Origin: Algoriphagus sp. AK58
Lineage (GTDB): Bacteria; Bacteroidota; Bacteroidia; Cytophagales; Cyclobacteriaceae
Direction: 5' to 3'
Assembly: GCF_014324365.1 (NCBI RefSeq)
Contig: NZ_QEIG01000007.1
Coordinates: forward strand, 233,830-297,829
Length of the DNA stretch: 64,000 nucleotides
Shown here: positions 53,669 through 63,800 of the stretch, piece after piece
Layout: every line of letters begins with the position of its first letter
Position numbering within the stretch: the stretch's first letter is position 1
Notes under the pieces: model-generated
What the model was told of the DNA's origin: nothing
Databases searched by the model: none
The model's input: only the letters and a program-made list of their open reading frames with translations
Program-made: the position numbers and the translations under genes

Positions 53669-54280
53669 ATGGAATTATTCAGCTTAGGTATTCGGTCGAT
53701 CTTTATCGACAATATGATTTTCGCTTACTTCCTTGGAATGTGTTCCTTTTTGGCCGTTTCCAAAAAAGTAAGTACTGCTCTTGGTCTAGGTGCTGCAGTA
53801 GTATTCGTACTTTCTGTTACTACTCCAGTGAACTGGCTTTTGAATGAGTTTGTATTGAAAGAAGGTGCTTTGACTTGGGCTAATACAAGTTTGGCTTCGG
53901 TGGATCTTTCATTCCTTCGATTCATCATGTTTATTGCCATTATCGCTGCCATGGTTCAGCTGGTAGAGATGGTGGTTGAAAAATTCGCCCCTGCTCTTTA
54001 CGGACAATTGGGTATTTTCCTTCCATTGATTGCAGTAAACTGTGCAATCTTGGGTGGTTCTCTCTTTATGGCTCAAAGAGACTATACTTTCGCAGAGTCT
54101 GCAGTTTATGGTTTTGGATCAGGAACGGGATTTATGCTTGCTATTGTTGCTTTGGCTGCAATCAGAGAGCGTTTGAAGTATTCTCATGTGCCAAACGGTC
54201 TAAAAGGTCTTGGCATCACCATGCTTTTAACAGGTTTGATGGGTATTGCATTCATGTCTTTCATGGGCATAGACCTTTAA
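53669..54280 (+). CDS. nqrE: Na+-NQR subunit E
   Basis: Integral-membrane partner of NqrD (RnfA family), six helices. Conserved cysteines of the shared Fe-S centre are in [11 protein letters not shown] near 23-33 and [10 protein letters not shown] near 119-128. 203 aa. The operon stops here: a strong terminator lies at 54299-54330 and the next gene is unrelated, so nqrF (the FAD/2Fe-2S NADH-oxidising subunit) is not in the window. Confidence 0.95.
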   Translation: MELFSLGIRSIFIDNMIFAYFLGMCSFLAVSKKVSTALGLGAAVVFVLSVTTPVNWLLNEFVLKEGALTWANTSLASVDLSFLRFIMFIAIIAAMVQLVEMVVEKFAPALYGQLGIFLPLIAVNCAILGGSLFMAQRDYTFAESAVYGFGSGTGFMLAIVALAAIRERLKYSHVPNGLKGLGITMLLTGLMGIAFMSFMGIDL

Positions 54281-54298
54281 AATCAACCTATCTAAATC

Positions 54299-54330
54299 AA
54301 AGGCTCTGGAGTTCATTCTCCAGAGCCTTT
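54299..54330 (+). terminator. Terminator after nqrE
   Basis: A 13-bp perfect stem (AAAGGCTCTGGAG / CTCCAGAGCCTTT), 6-nt loop, followed by TTCTATTT, 19 nt after the nqrE stop. Confidence 0.9.
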
Positions 54331-54402
54331 TTCTATTTACGGTGATTGCACAATACCTAATCTTATTTATCTTACTTTACTTTAACTCAAACCCAAAAAC
54401 AC

Positions 54403-55029
54403 ATGAAGAAACTGTTCGCTTTTCTCCTCTTTGTCTCATTTTCTATATCGGGTTATGCCCAAAAAGGAAAATGGGTAGAGCTATTTAATGGAAAAAATCT
54501 TGAAGGCTGGAAGATTTCTGAAAATCCCTCTTCTTTTTCTGTCGTAGACAAAACCATCAAAGTGGATGGACCCAGGGCTCATGCTTTTTATGATGGACCT
54601 GTGGGAAATCATGATTTCAAAAATTTCGAATTGAAAGTGGAGGTCAAGACCATGCCGAAGGCGAATTCCGGTATTTTTATCCATACCGTCTATCAAGACA
54701 AAGGATGGCCAAATAAGGGCTATGAAATCCAAGTGAACCAAAGTCATGGTGACTGGAGAAAATCCGGAAGTTTATATTCCTTCAATGATGTAAAAGATGT
54801 CTATGTGAACGATGGAGAATGGTACACGTATCATATTATCGTCAACGGAGATAAAGCCACCGTGAAGATTAATGATAAAGTGGTGATGGAATATGACGAG
54901 TCTGAAGATAAAAACAGGCCAGCCAATGCGGGAGAAAAGAAATTTGACCGAGGCACCATCGCTCTTCAGGCACATGACCCCGAAAGTGTGATTTATTACC
55001 GAAGTGTGAAAGTGAAAATCTTGGATTGA
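54403..55029 (+). CDS. DUF1080 (3-keto-disaccharide hydrolase-like) exported protein
   Basis: A secreted sugar-binding or hydrolase-like protein. The signal peptide ends near residue 19 (ISGYAQ). The concanavalin-like body has LFNGKNLEGWKIS near 27-39, NSGIFIHTVY near 87-96, and GYEIQVNQSHGD near 106-117, the blocks of DUF1080. Some members hydrolyse 3-keto-disaccharides, a function shown for family members and inferred here. 208 aa, normal. Single gene, terminator at 55054-55081. Confidence 0.88.
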   Translation: MKKLFAFLLFVSFSISGYAQKGKWVELFNGKNLEGWKISENPSSFSVVDKTIKVDGPRAHAFYDGPVGNHDFKNFELKVEVKTMPKANSGIFIHTVYQDKGWPNKGYEIQVNQSHGDWRKSGSLYSFNDVKDVYVNDGEWYTYHIIVNGDKATVKINDKVVMEYDESEDKNRPANAGEKKFDRGTIALQAHDPESVIYYRSVKVKILD

Positions 55030-55053
55030 TTTTCTAAGCAGTAAAACCTTAAG

Positions 55054-55081
55054 AAATGCCCAATCTATTGAATGGGCATTT
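55054..55081 (+). terminator. Terminator after the DUF1080 gene
   Basis: A 9-bp stem (AAATGCCCA / TGGGCATTT) with a 10-nt loop and a long T-run (TTTTTTTT). Confidence 0.8.
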
Positions 55082-55110
55082 TTTTTGAGTACTATTAATT
55101 AAACCGGTAT

Positions 55111-55668
55111 ATGAGATACACCTACCATCGAGTTTTAGCTTATTTTCTTAGAGGCTTATTGGTATTGACACCTTTGGCTGTGACTGGATATGTGGTTTAT
55201 GCCATTTTTATCTTTTTGGATGGTTTGATTCCTGTTCCTTTTCCTGGGATTGGGATCTTGATGGTCTTGGGCTTGATCACCTTTGTGGGCTATTTGGCAA
55301 GTTTATTCTTTACGAAGCCCTTTTTTGAATGGTTTGAGCGGGCGGTTTTCAAAATTCCCTTTGTTAACCTTTTATATACCAGTATCAAGGATTTGATGGG
55401 GGCTTTTGTGGGGGAAAAGAAAAAGTTCAGTTCTCCTGTTATGGTTCAAATAAGTGACTCCATGTTTAGACTTGGTTTTATTACCCAAGATAACATGGCC
55501 GTGATAGAAGAAAATGATCTTGTGGCTGTTTATTTCCCCCATAGCTACAATGTCTCAGGTAATGTGTTTTTGGTGAAAAAGGACAGGATCAAACCGCTTA
55601 CAGGGATCAAAAGCTCTGAGGTGATGAAATTTATGGTTTCAGGAGGGGTTTCTCCCTTGGACCATTAA
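55111..55668 (+). CDS. DUF502 family membrane protein
   Basis: Function unknown. Two transmembrane helices near 11-33 and 44-66, then a conserved cytoplasmic block (FFEWFERAVFKIPFVNLLY, SIKDLMGAF near 71-102) and a small beta domain. 185 aa, normal for DUF502. In plants, relatives (COV proteins) are linked to vascular development, but this gives no bacterial role. It converges with the DUF1569 gene, 20 nt apart. Confidence 0.85.
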   Translation: MRYTYHRVLAYFLRGLLVLTPLAVTGYVVYAIFIFLDGLIPVPFPGIGILMVLGLITFVGYLASLFFTKPFFEWFERAVFKIPFVNLLYTSIKDLMGAFVGEKKKFSSPVMVQISDSMFRLGFITQDNMAVIEENDLVAVYFPHSYNVSGNVFLVKKDRIKPLTGIKSSEVMKFMVSGGVSPLDH

Positions 55669-55688
55669 ATGCTCTTTGATTCCAATTT

Positions 55689-56129
55689 TCAAACTTCAAA
55701 TTGACCTAAATGGTGATCAAAGTGCTTGGTATGAAATCTTTCCCACTCCTCATGCGAAAGCTTCCCAAATCGGGGGTGGAGAGTTTTTAATTCGGAATTC
55801 TCTTGAAACGCTGCGTTGTACGCATTCAGACTTTTCAAAAGTTCAGCCTTCGCTTCCTCCAAATTTGCGTATTTCAGTTCCATTAGGCTTTCAGGCAAGC
55901 CCAGAGCCTTTACTCCTTTTGGGAATTCCATGTCGGAAAACAGTAATGCCTGCTTTTGGGCCAATTGCTTTTCGTTGGGTTCAAAATCCGGGATTTTAAT
56001 TCTTCCGTAGGAAAGTTTGACCGTGAGAATCAAATGCTCAATCATGTGTTGTGCTGTCATGATTCCAAACAGAGCTGGGGAATCTGCCTGCAACTTTTCG
56101 ATTCGGGATTGGATGGTTTGTATGTTCAT
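55689..56129 (-). CDS. DUF1569/DinB-like protein
   Basis: Function unknown. The four-helix DinB-type signature His residues can be seen: LFGIMTAQHMIEHLILT near 20-36 and FHTKHFDHHLGQF near 131-144, spaced as in metal-binding DinB/DUF1569 proteins. 146 aa, normal. The start is the ATG at 56129. Confidence 0.8.
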   Translation of the reverse strand: MNIQTIQSRIEKLQADSPALFGIMTAQHMIEHLILTVKLSYGRIKIPDFEPNEKQLAQKQALLFSDMEFPKGVKALGLPESLMELKYANLEEAKAELLKSLNAYNAAFQENSELKTLHPRFGKLSHEEWERFHTKHFDHHLGQFEV

Positions 56130-56152
56130 GGGTTTTTGGATAAAGGGACAAA

Positions 56153-56182
56153 AAAAGCGCTTGATACCATCAAACGCCTTTT
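56153..56182 (-). terminator. Terminator after the ribonucleotide reductase genes
   Basis: A hairpin with stem AAAGCG-TTGAT / ATCAA-CGC-TTT (two mismatches) and an ACC loop. Read on the minus strand it is followed by a run of seven T. It lies about 30 nt past the nrdA stop. Confidence 0.6.
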
Positions 56183-56211
56183 CTCCATTTTACGAACTCT
56201 AGAAAATTAAT

Positions 56212-58143
56212 TTAGCTTCCGCACATCTCGCACCCTTCCGGATTATCCAAAGAGCATGCGATGGCATCTTGTTTTTGATTCTTGATGCTTTCGGTTTCTA
56301 CTGCCTTTTCCACCTTTGGCTCAAGAGCTGACTTATCAAGAGTAAACTTAATAGCGGCTGCAGCAGCCTGCGATCTCAGGTAGTACATGCCTGTCTTGAG
56401 TCCTTTTTTCCATGCGTAGAAGTGCATGGAGGTAAGCTTGCCAAAGTTTGGATCCTGCATGAAGATGTTCATACTTTGAGACTGGCAAATGTATGCACCT
56501 CTATCCGCGGCCATGTCAATGATTACCTTCTGAGATATTTCCCAAACAGTCTTATAGAGGTCCTTGATGTTTTGTGGGATGCCTGGCACGTTTTGTACCG
56601 AACCGTTGGTAGCGATCAGACGATTTCTCATGGTGTCATTCCAAAGACCCAATTCGATCAAATCTTTCATCAAATGTTTGTTCACCATGATAAACTCACC
56701 GGAGAGGGTTCTTCTGGTGTAAAGATTGGATGTGTATGGCTCAAAGCACTCGTTGTTGCCAAGGATTTGAGAAGTAGAAGCGGTTGGCATTGGTGCTACC
56801 AAAAGAGAATTTCTCATGCCATACTTTTTCACCTTTTCTTTCAAGTCACTCCAGTTCCAACGGCCAGACTTTGGAGTTACACCCCACATGTCAAACTGAA
56901 GGATACCCTTGGAGGCTGGGCTGCCTTCATAGGTTTCGTAAGTTCCTTGAGTTTTGGCGAGTTCCATGGAAGTCTCTACGGCAGCATAGTAGATGGTTTC
57001 GAAGATGTCCTCGTTTAGTCCTCTTGCCTCCACTGAGTCAAAAGGCATTCTCAACATAATGAATGCATCAGCCAAGCCCTGAACTCCCAATCCGATGGGT
57101 CTGTGTCTGAAGTTGGATCTTCGTGCTTCCTCTACTGGGTAGTAATTGATGTCAATTACTTTGTTTAGGTTTTTGGTAGCTACTTTGGTGATTTCGTACA
57201 GCTTGTTATGGTCGAAAAATAGCTTTCCGTCAGGCCCGGTTGTCACGAATTTTGGTAATGCTATAGAGGCAAGGTTACATACTGCAACCTCATCTGGAGC
57301 AGTGTATTCAATGATCTCTGTACAAAGGTTGGAGGACTTTATAGTCCCCAGATTTTTCTGGTTTGACTTACCGTTGGCAGCATCCTTGTAAAGCATATAA
57401 GGGGTACCAGTCTCGATCTGAGATTCGAGGATTTCAAACCAAAGTTCTTGAGCTTTGATGGTCTCTCTGGCTTTTCCTTCGCGTTCGTACTTTTCGTAAA
57501 GTCTTTCAAATTCTTCTCCGTGGCAATCTGATAATCCCGGGGCTTCATTGGGGCAGAAGAGTGACCATTCTTCGTTTTTCTCGACTCTCTTCATGAAAAG
57601 ATCTGGGATCCAAAGTGCATAGAACAAGTCTCTGGCCCGCATCTCTTCCTTGCCATGGTTTCGCTTCAATTCAAGGAAATCTTTAATGTCGGCATGCCAT
57701 GGCTCAAGGTAGATTGCAAAACTTCCCTTTCTTTTTCCACCGCCCTGATCCACATATCTGGCAGTCATGTCAAAGTTACGGAGCATGGGCACGATACCGT
57801 TAGAAACTCCATTGGTGCCTTTGATATAGCTTCCTTTAGCTCGTATATGATGAATAGAAAGTCCGATACCTCCTGCAGATTGAGAGATCTTGGCGCACTG
57901 CTTGAGTGTATCGTAGATTCCATCGATGCTGTCATCCTTCATGGTAAGAAGGAAGCAGGAAGAAAGCTGAGGTTTAGGTGTGCCCGCGTTGAAGAGAGTA
58001 GGAGTGGCGTGTGTAAACCACTTTTCGGAAAGAAGATTGTAAGTTTCGACGGCAGCATCGATGTCTTCCCGGTGAATTCCCACTGCCACTCGCATGAGCA
58101 TGTGTTGAGGTCTTTCCACCACTTTACCATCCAATCGGATCAA
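56212..58143 (-). pseudogene. nrdA: Ribonucleoside-diphosphate reductase alpha chain, C-terminal fragment
   Basis: Catalytic barrel of class I ribonucleotide reductase. It has the active-site cysteines (SSCFLL; SNLCTEI; a third in AVCNLASIA), QPQ-type substrate residues and the C-terminal redox pair CEMCGS. Homology extends upstream of the TTG at 58143 to about 58203 ([21 protein letters not shown], shortened here to [14 protein letters not shown]) without any ATG. The N-terminal ATP-cone is in another frame at 58178-58516, and about 30-40 residues between the two are missing. So the gene has an out-of-frame deletion, unless this is a sequencing or assembly error. All other residues look functional. 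Confidence 0.8.
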
Positions 58144-58177
58144 ATAGCTTCTTTCAAGGGTTTTATATCCAAAGTAA

Positions 58178-58516
58178 TCATAGCCAAAGTCTCTCTTGTA
58201 ATCGATAGGTATACAGTCTTTTCATGGTATTGGAGAAAGACTGACTGGTCGTCTTATGAAGATTGGAGATAGCAATTCGGGCCGCTAGGATGGCATAATC
58301 CGGATGTCTGACCGTAAGAGAAGCGCAAACCTCGGCTGCAAGGTTGTCCAGTTCGGAGGTGCTTACTCCGTCATACAGTCCATCAATTACCTTTTTGGCA
58401 ACTTCAATGGGCTGGATAAATTTTGGATCCAGTTCGTAGCAAAGATTCTCGATCCTTGCAGTGATTTTGTCGAATCTTACTGATTCTCTTCTTCCGTCTC
58501 TTTTGATTACTAACAT
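58178..58516 (-). pseudogene. nrdA: Ribonucleoside-diphosphate reductase alpha chain, N-terminal ATP-cone fragment
   Basis: An ATP-cone regulatory domain ([18 protein letters not shown] at the start, then [18 protein letters not shown]) that normally precedes the reductase barrel and binds ATP/dATP for overall activity control. The frame ends with 7 out-of-frame residues after MKRLYTYR; the reading then continues in the next frame in the fragment 56212-58143. Same strand and order as an intact nrdA. It begins 26 nt after the nrdB-side gap (nrdB stop at 58563). Confidence 0.8.
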
Positions 58517-58562
58517 ACTCAGGCGATTTTAGGATGGGTTGTGGTGGAAAAGTGAATGGGTA

Positions 58563-59543
58563 TCAGAAATCCTCCTCTATGGAGAATCGTGCAGAACTTT
58601 CAGCAGGCTCGGTGGATTTCATCACCCCGGCTTTTTGATAGTCTCCAACTCTCTTTTCAAAGAAGTTGGTTTTTCCCTGAAGGGAAATCATATCCATGAA
58701 ATCAAATGGATTGGTGCTGTTCCATACTTTTTCACAGCCCAATTCCATCAATAGTCGGTCCGCTACGAATTCGATGTATTGGCACATCAGATCAGCATTC
58801 ATCCCGATCAATCTGACAGGAAGCGCGTCAGTGACAAATTCTTTTTCAATGGCTACAGCATCCATGATAATTTGCCTCACCGTTTCTTTTGGGAGTTGAT
58901 TGACTACGTGCTTGGTGTAAAGGTGGCAAGCAAAGTCACAGTGTAGTCCCTCATCCCGTGAAATCAATTCATTGGAGAAGGTCAGACCTGGCATCAAGCC
59001 TCTTTTCTTCAACCAGAAAATGGAGCAGAAGGAGCCGGAGAAGAAAATCCCTTCCACAGCGGCGAAAGCAATCAGCCTTTCTTGAAAATTTCCGTTATCA
59101 ATCCAGCGAAGAGCCCAATCTGCTTTCTTTTTGACACAATCGATATGTTCGATGGCATTGAGCAAACGGTCTCTTTCTACTGCGTCTTTTATATACGTGT
59201 CAATGAGGAGCGAGTAGGTTTCCGAATGTATGTTTTCCATGGCGATCTGAAACCCATAGAAAAACTTGGCTTCCGTGTACTGGACTTCTGCGACAAAATG
59301 CTCCGCCAAGTTTTCATTGACAATACCATCTGAAGCAGCAAAAAACGCCAATACATGAGATATAAAATGTCTTTCCCCATCATTAAGATTTTTCCAGTCC
59401 GTCAAATCCTGGCTCAAATCAATCTCCTCCGCTGTCCAAAAGCTCGCTTCAGCCTTTTTATAATACTGCCAAATGTCGGCATGCTGAATCGGGAATAATA
59501 CGAATCTGTTTTTGTTCTCCTGTAAAATGGGCTCTTGCTGCAT
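58563..59543 (-). CDS. nrdB: Ribonucleoside-diphosphate reductase beta chain
   Basis: Houses the di-iron/tyrosyl-radical cofactor. Metal ligands are an Asp in EEIDLSQD, E and H in ENIHSETYS with the radical Tyr, E in EGIFFSGSF, and E and H in RDEGLHCDF, all in class Ia order. The frame extends to TTG 59567; I use the ATG at 59543 ([18 protein letters not shown]), 326 aa. It is first in the nrdB-nrdA transcription unit and appears intact, in contrast to nrdA. Confidence 0.93.
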   Translation of the reverse strand: MQQEPILQENKNRFVLFPIQHADIWQYYKKAEASFWTAEEIDLSQDLTDWKNLNDGERHFISHVLAFFAASDGIVNENLAEHFVAEVQYTEAKFFYGFQIAMENIHSETYSLLIDTYIKDAVERDRLLNAIEHIDCVKKKADWALRWIDNGNFQERLIAFAAVEGIFFSGSFCSIFWLKKRGLMPGLTFSNELISRDEGLHCDFACHLYTKHVVNQLPKETVRQIIMDAVAIEKEFVTDALPVRLIGMNADLMCQYIEFVADRLLMELGCEKVWNSTNPFDFMDMISLQGKTNFFEKRVGDYQKAGVMKSTEPAESSARFSIEEDF

Positions 59544-59567
59544 CGCTCTCTCTGTTTTTTTGTTCAA

Positions 59568-60073
59568 GTAAAATGGTTAGGGCCTTTAAACTTGTCTTCT
59601 GTTTGGCTGGTGATAGGAAAGGCTGCCTTTTAGAAAACAGCCTTTGAACAAATATGTGATGGAAAATCATAAAAAAAAATTGGCAAAAAGCCGGAATAAG
59701 GCAAAAAATGACCAATAGTCAAAAAAATCATTAATTGCTTTAAATCAATTGATTGTATTCGTTTATTTAAATTAAAAAATCAATCTTTTGGGCGTTTTTG
59801 GCCATTTGGAATAATTTTCAACATTTTGAAAAAAGTTTTCCACAGTGATTTTTGAATCAAATTTTGACTAGGGGTCAGAAAATAATCGACTTATCCAGAG
59901 ATTTTTTTAATTTGGTTCTCAGGCATTTGCTTTTAGTGCTATCGAGAAATCATCAAAATTGGTATTGAATTTTTGGAAAAAATCGTAAGGCTTCGGCTTT
60001 TATCTTCGACTTTCAAATTTATCTCACAAGAGTAAGGTATGGTGCCCTCAGTTGAAATTTAAGGAAAGTTTTT
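59568..60073. other. Long AT-rich intergenic region, nrdB to rplU
   Basis: About 500 nt without a convincing gene. It contains the divergent control regions of nrdB (minus) and rplU (plus) and is rich in A/T runs. I found no NrdR-type boxes by eye. Two words close to a DnaA box occur (TTTTCCACA at 59836-59844 and TTATCCAGA at 59891-59899), each one mismatch from the consensus. Confidence 0.6.
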
Positions 60074-60100
60074 TTGTTCAATTTTCCTTCTCTATATTTG
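60074..60100 (+). promoter_or_regulatory. rplU: Promoter for rplU-rpmA (TTG-N16-TATATTTG)
   Basis: TTG at 60074-60076 and TATATTTG at 60093-60100, 16 nt apart, one short of the usual 17-23 nt spacing. Start codon of rplU is 27 nt after the -7 element, as expected for a strong ribosomal-protein promoter. Confidence 0.6.
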
Positions 60101-60127
60101 CACTCCGATTTCGATAAATCAATTCTC

Positions 60128-60439
60128 ATGTACGCAATTGTTAACATCGCAGGAAAGCAGTTCAAAGTAACAAAAGATCAGTACGTCTATGCCCCTAAGT
60201 TGGCAGGCGAAGCTGGCGCTTCCGTCGAATTTGATCAGGTCCTCTTGGCAGAAGCCAATGGCACTGTATCTGTAGGTGCTCCCGTTATTGCCGGAGCCAA
60301 GGTGTCCGGGAAAATCCTGGATCATGTAAAAGGTGACAAAGTGATTGTCTTCAAAAAGAAGCGTAGAAAAGGCTACAAAAAGAAGAACGGTCACAGACAA
60401 GACTTCACCAAAGTATTGATCGAAAATATTTCACTCTAA
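60128..60439 (+). CDS. rplU: 50S ribosomal protein L21
   Basis: Binds 23S rRNA. The start [14 protein letters not shown] is the family signature, and the C-terminal [17 protein letters not shown] block is the basic rRNA-binding segment. A longer frame begins at 60074 but is in the leader; the ATG at 60128 is preferred. 103 aa, normal. Pairs with rpmA, 35 nt downstream. Confidence 0.97.
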   Translation: MYAIVNIAGKQFKVTKDQYVYAPKLAGEAGASVEFDQVLLAEANGTVSVGAPVIAGAKVSGKILDHVKGDKVIVFKKKRRKGYKKKNGHRQDFTKVLIENISL

Positions 60440-60474
60440 GATTTTCCCCTAGGAAATCATAAACGAATAAAACC

Positions 60475-60735
60475 ATGGCACACAAAAAAGGTGTAGGTAG
60501 TTCCAAAAACGGTCGTGAGTCACATTCCAAAAGATTGGGTGTGAAAAAATTTGGCGGTGAAGCAGTTATCGCAGGTAACATCATCGTAAGACAAAGAGGT
60601 ACTAAGCATCATGCAGGTCTTAATGTAGGTGTTGGAAAAGATCATACCTTGTTTGCATTGACAGACGGTGTGGTTGCTTTCAAAACCAAAGCTGATGGTA
60701 GATCTTACGTTCACATCGTTCCTTCTCAGGCTTAA
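60475..60735 (+). CDS. rpmA: 50S ribosomal protein L27
   Basis: Lies near the peptidyl-transferase centre. N-terminal [19 protein letters not shown] and the GKDHTLFAL motif near 60-68 are typical. 86 aa. Classical rplU-rpmA operon; obg, its usual neighbour in many bacteria, is instead at 32705 here. Confidence 0.97.
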   Translation: MAHKKGVGSSKNGRESHSKRLGVKKFGGEAVIAGNIIVRQRGTKHHAGLNVGVGKDHTLFALTDGVVAFKTKADGRSYVHIVPSQA

Positions 60736-60756
60736 GCACTACTTACTGAAAGTATC

Positions 60757-60782
60757 AAAACCTCTTCTAAGGAAGGGGTTTT
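60757..60782 (+). terminator. Terminator after rpmA
   Basis: An 11-bp stem (AAAACCTCTTC / GAAGGGGTTTT, one G-T pair), TAAG loop, then TTTTTTT. Confidence 0.85.
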
Positions 60783-60887
60783 TTTTTGCCTTTACCCTAC
60801 TTTTCTTCGCCCTTTATCATTATTTGAAATAAATATTTGATTCAATCAGCTAACTTTTAAATTGAAACCCAATCAACAAGACCTTAC

Positions 60888-63800
60888 ATGAATACAAATT
60901 TCAAAAGAGCCTGGTCAGGCCTACTCCTGATCTTGCTGCTGCTTGGCAATTCATTGTCTGCCCAGCAGGTTCCTGATCCCAAAGTATACGATGCAGTACA
61001 GTGGAGACTCATTGGGCCTTTCCGAGGAGGTAGGGCGGATGGTGTCACAGGCGTCAAGGGAAGTGACAAAACCTACTATTTCGCTTCCACAGGCGGAGGA
61101 ATCTGGAAAACCACCAATGCCGGACAAACCTGGAAATCTGTCTCTGACGGTTTTTTCGGGGGCTCAATGGGAGCAGTAGCCGTAGCGGAAAGCGATACTT
61201 CAATAGTCTATGCCGGAGGTGGTGAAAAAACCGTTCGAGGCAATGTTTCTTTCGGTTACGGAATTTGGAAAAGCGCTGATGCAGGAAAGACCTGGTCTCG
61301 AGCAGGTCTGGATAAAAGTCGATTCGTCTCTCGTCTTCGCATTCATCCATCCAATCCAAACGTGGTCTATGCCGCAGTCCTAGGCGATATTTTCAAGCCT
61401 GATGCTACCCGTGGCGTTTACAAGACTACTGATGGTGGTGCTACTTGGCAACAAGTTCTGTTCGTAAATGACGTTTCCGGTGCGGTAGATCTGATTTTGG
61501 ATCCTAATAATCCCGAAGTGATCTATGCGACCACTTGGGAATTGAAACGTACTCCTTATAGTCTTGAAAGCGGTGGACCCGGTTCCAAAATGTTTAAATC
61601 CATCGATGGGGGTAAAACTTGGGATGAGCTTTCTGCCAAAGCTACTTTCCCCAAAGGTCTGCTTGGTATCATGGGAGTTACCGTTTCTCCGAAAAACTCC
61701 AACCGACTTTACGCCATTATCGAGAATGACAACGGTGGTGTATTTACCTCCAAAGATGCAGGCCAAACCTGGGAACGGGTAAATGAAGACCGAAACCTGC
61801 GTCAGCGTGCGTGGTACTATTCCCGAATCTATGCAGATACTCAAGACGAGGAGACCCTTTATGTGCTTAACGTGGATTACCATAAGTCCACAGATGGTGG
61901 AAAGACCTTCAAAAACTTCGAAGCTCCTCACGGAGATCACCATGATCTCTGGATCGATCCAACCAACAATCAGCGAATGATTATTGCCGATGATGGCGGA
62001 GCGCAAGTTTCCGAAGACGGTGGGGCAACTTGGTCCACTTATATGAATCAGCCGACTTCTCAGTTTTATCGAGTGACTACGGACAATAGCTTCCCTTATC
62101 GGATCTATGGTGCGCAGCAGGATAATTCCACGGTCCGAATCCGTCACCGAAATGACGGTGGAGCGATTACCGAGGCCGATTGGGAGCCTACAGCAGGTGG
62201 TGAATCGGGCTGGATTGCTCCTGATCCTTTGGATAATGACATCGTGTATGGAGGTTCGTATGGTGGCCTCTTGACCCGAGAAAATCACCGCAACGGAACT
62301 TCCCGAACCGTCAATGTATGGCCTGACAATCCGATGGGCCATGGGGCTGAGGGCATGAAGTACCGGTTCCAGTGGAACTTCCCGATTTTCTTTTCCCCAC
62401 ATAACCCAAAGCTGCTGTACACTACCAGTAATCAGTTTCACCGCTCGACCAATGAAGGCCAAAGCTGGGAGGTTTTTTCTCCTGACCTGACTCGAAATGA
62501 CAAGAGTAAACTAGGTCCTTCCGGTGGTCCGATTACCAAAGACAATACTTCGGTGGAATATTATGCAACCATCTTTACTGCAGCGGAGTCTCCTGTAAAG
62601 CAAGGTGTCATTTGGGCGGGTTCGGATGACGGATTGGTGCATGTAACTGTGGATAATGGAAAAACCTGGCAAAACGTAACTCCGAAAGATATGCCGGAGT
62701 GGCTTCAGATCAATTCGATCGAGGCCAGTCCATTCGAAGCTGGGGAGGCGTATTTTGCAGCGACCGGCTACAAGGGCGGTAACTATGCCCCTTACCTCTA
62801 CAAAACGAAGGATTATGGAAAAACCTGGACCAAGATCGTTTCAGGTATCGATGCAGAGCACTTTACCCGAGTGGTGCGAGCTGATCCTGTGAAAAAGGGT
62901 ATGCTCTATGCAGGAACGGAAACAGGCATGTATTATTCCAAAGACGATGGGGCTAGCTGGCATTCACTTCAATTGAATCTGCCGATCGTTCCGATCACTG
63001 ATCTGACTATCAAGGAAAATAACCTCATCGCAGCGACTCAGGGCCGTTCGTTCTGGATCATTGATGATCTGACTGTACTCCATCAGGCTGAGCCGGGAAT
63101 TGCAAATAAGGCCTTCCACCTCTACAAGCCGCAGGATTCATACCGAATAGATGGGGTGAAGCGAAGCAGCCTGACCAATGGTTCTAACCGTCCGGGTGGA
63201 GTGTTGGTCTATTATTTCCTGAAGGAAAAGCCCAAGGAGGAATTGAAAATCGAATTCTTCAATGAGAAAAATGAACGTATCCGCTGGTTCTCTACCAAAG
63301 GGGTGAATGGAGATACTTTGAAAGTCAAAGAAGGTGCGGGTGAATTCAATTGGAACCTGAGAGCGGAAAATGCCGAAGGCTTCGACGGACTCATCATGTG
63401 GGCCGCCAACCTCCGCGGTCCTAAAGTAGTTCCGGGAACCTACAAAGTGAAAATGACGGTGGATGGCCAAGCGCAAGAACAAAGCTTCAAGGTATTGGCA
63501 GATCCTCGCTATGAATCCACTCAGGCAGAATTGGAAGAACAATACAATTTCCTTTTGGCTGTTCGGGATAAAATCACCGAAACCCATCAGACCATAAAGT
63601 TGATTCGGGCGTATCGATCCGAGTTGGATTCACTTTCTACCAAACCTGACAATCTGGAAGCCATCAAAGCTGAAATGCAGGAAATTGAGGAGACGCTCTA
63701 TCAGACCAAAAATCGAAGTGGTCAGGATCCGCTAAACTATCCAATCAGGCTCAATAATAAGCTGGCTCACTTGAGCAGTGTGGTCGGTAATGGAGATTAC

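Noticed and set aside
55676..55999. 107-aa plus-strand frame over the DUF1569 gene
   Set aside because: It is the opposite-strand shadow of the DinB-like gene, whose His motifs are clear, and has no family match.
59836..59899. DnaA-box-like words (TTTTCCACA, TTATCCAGA) in the long AT-rich gap, suggesting a replication origin
   Set aside because: Each has a mismatch to TTATnCACA, there are only two, and no dnaA, dnaN or gidA is nearby.
61380..62462. 360-aa minus-strand frame within the BNR-repeat gene
   Set aside because: A long shadow caused by the repeat codon pattern; lacks start context and domain, and the plus-strand repeats explain the sequence.
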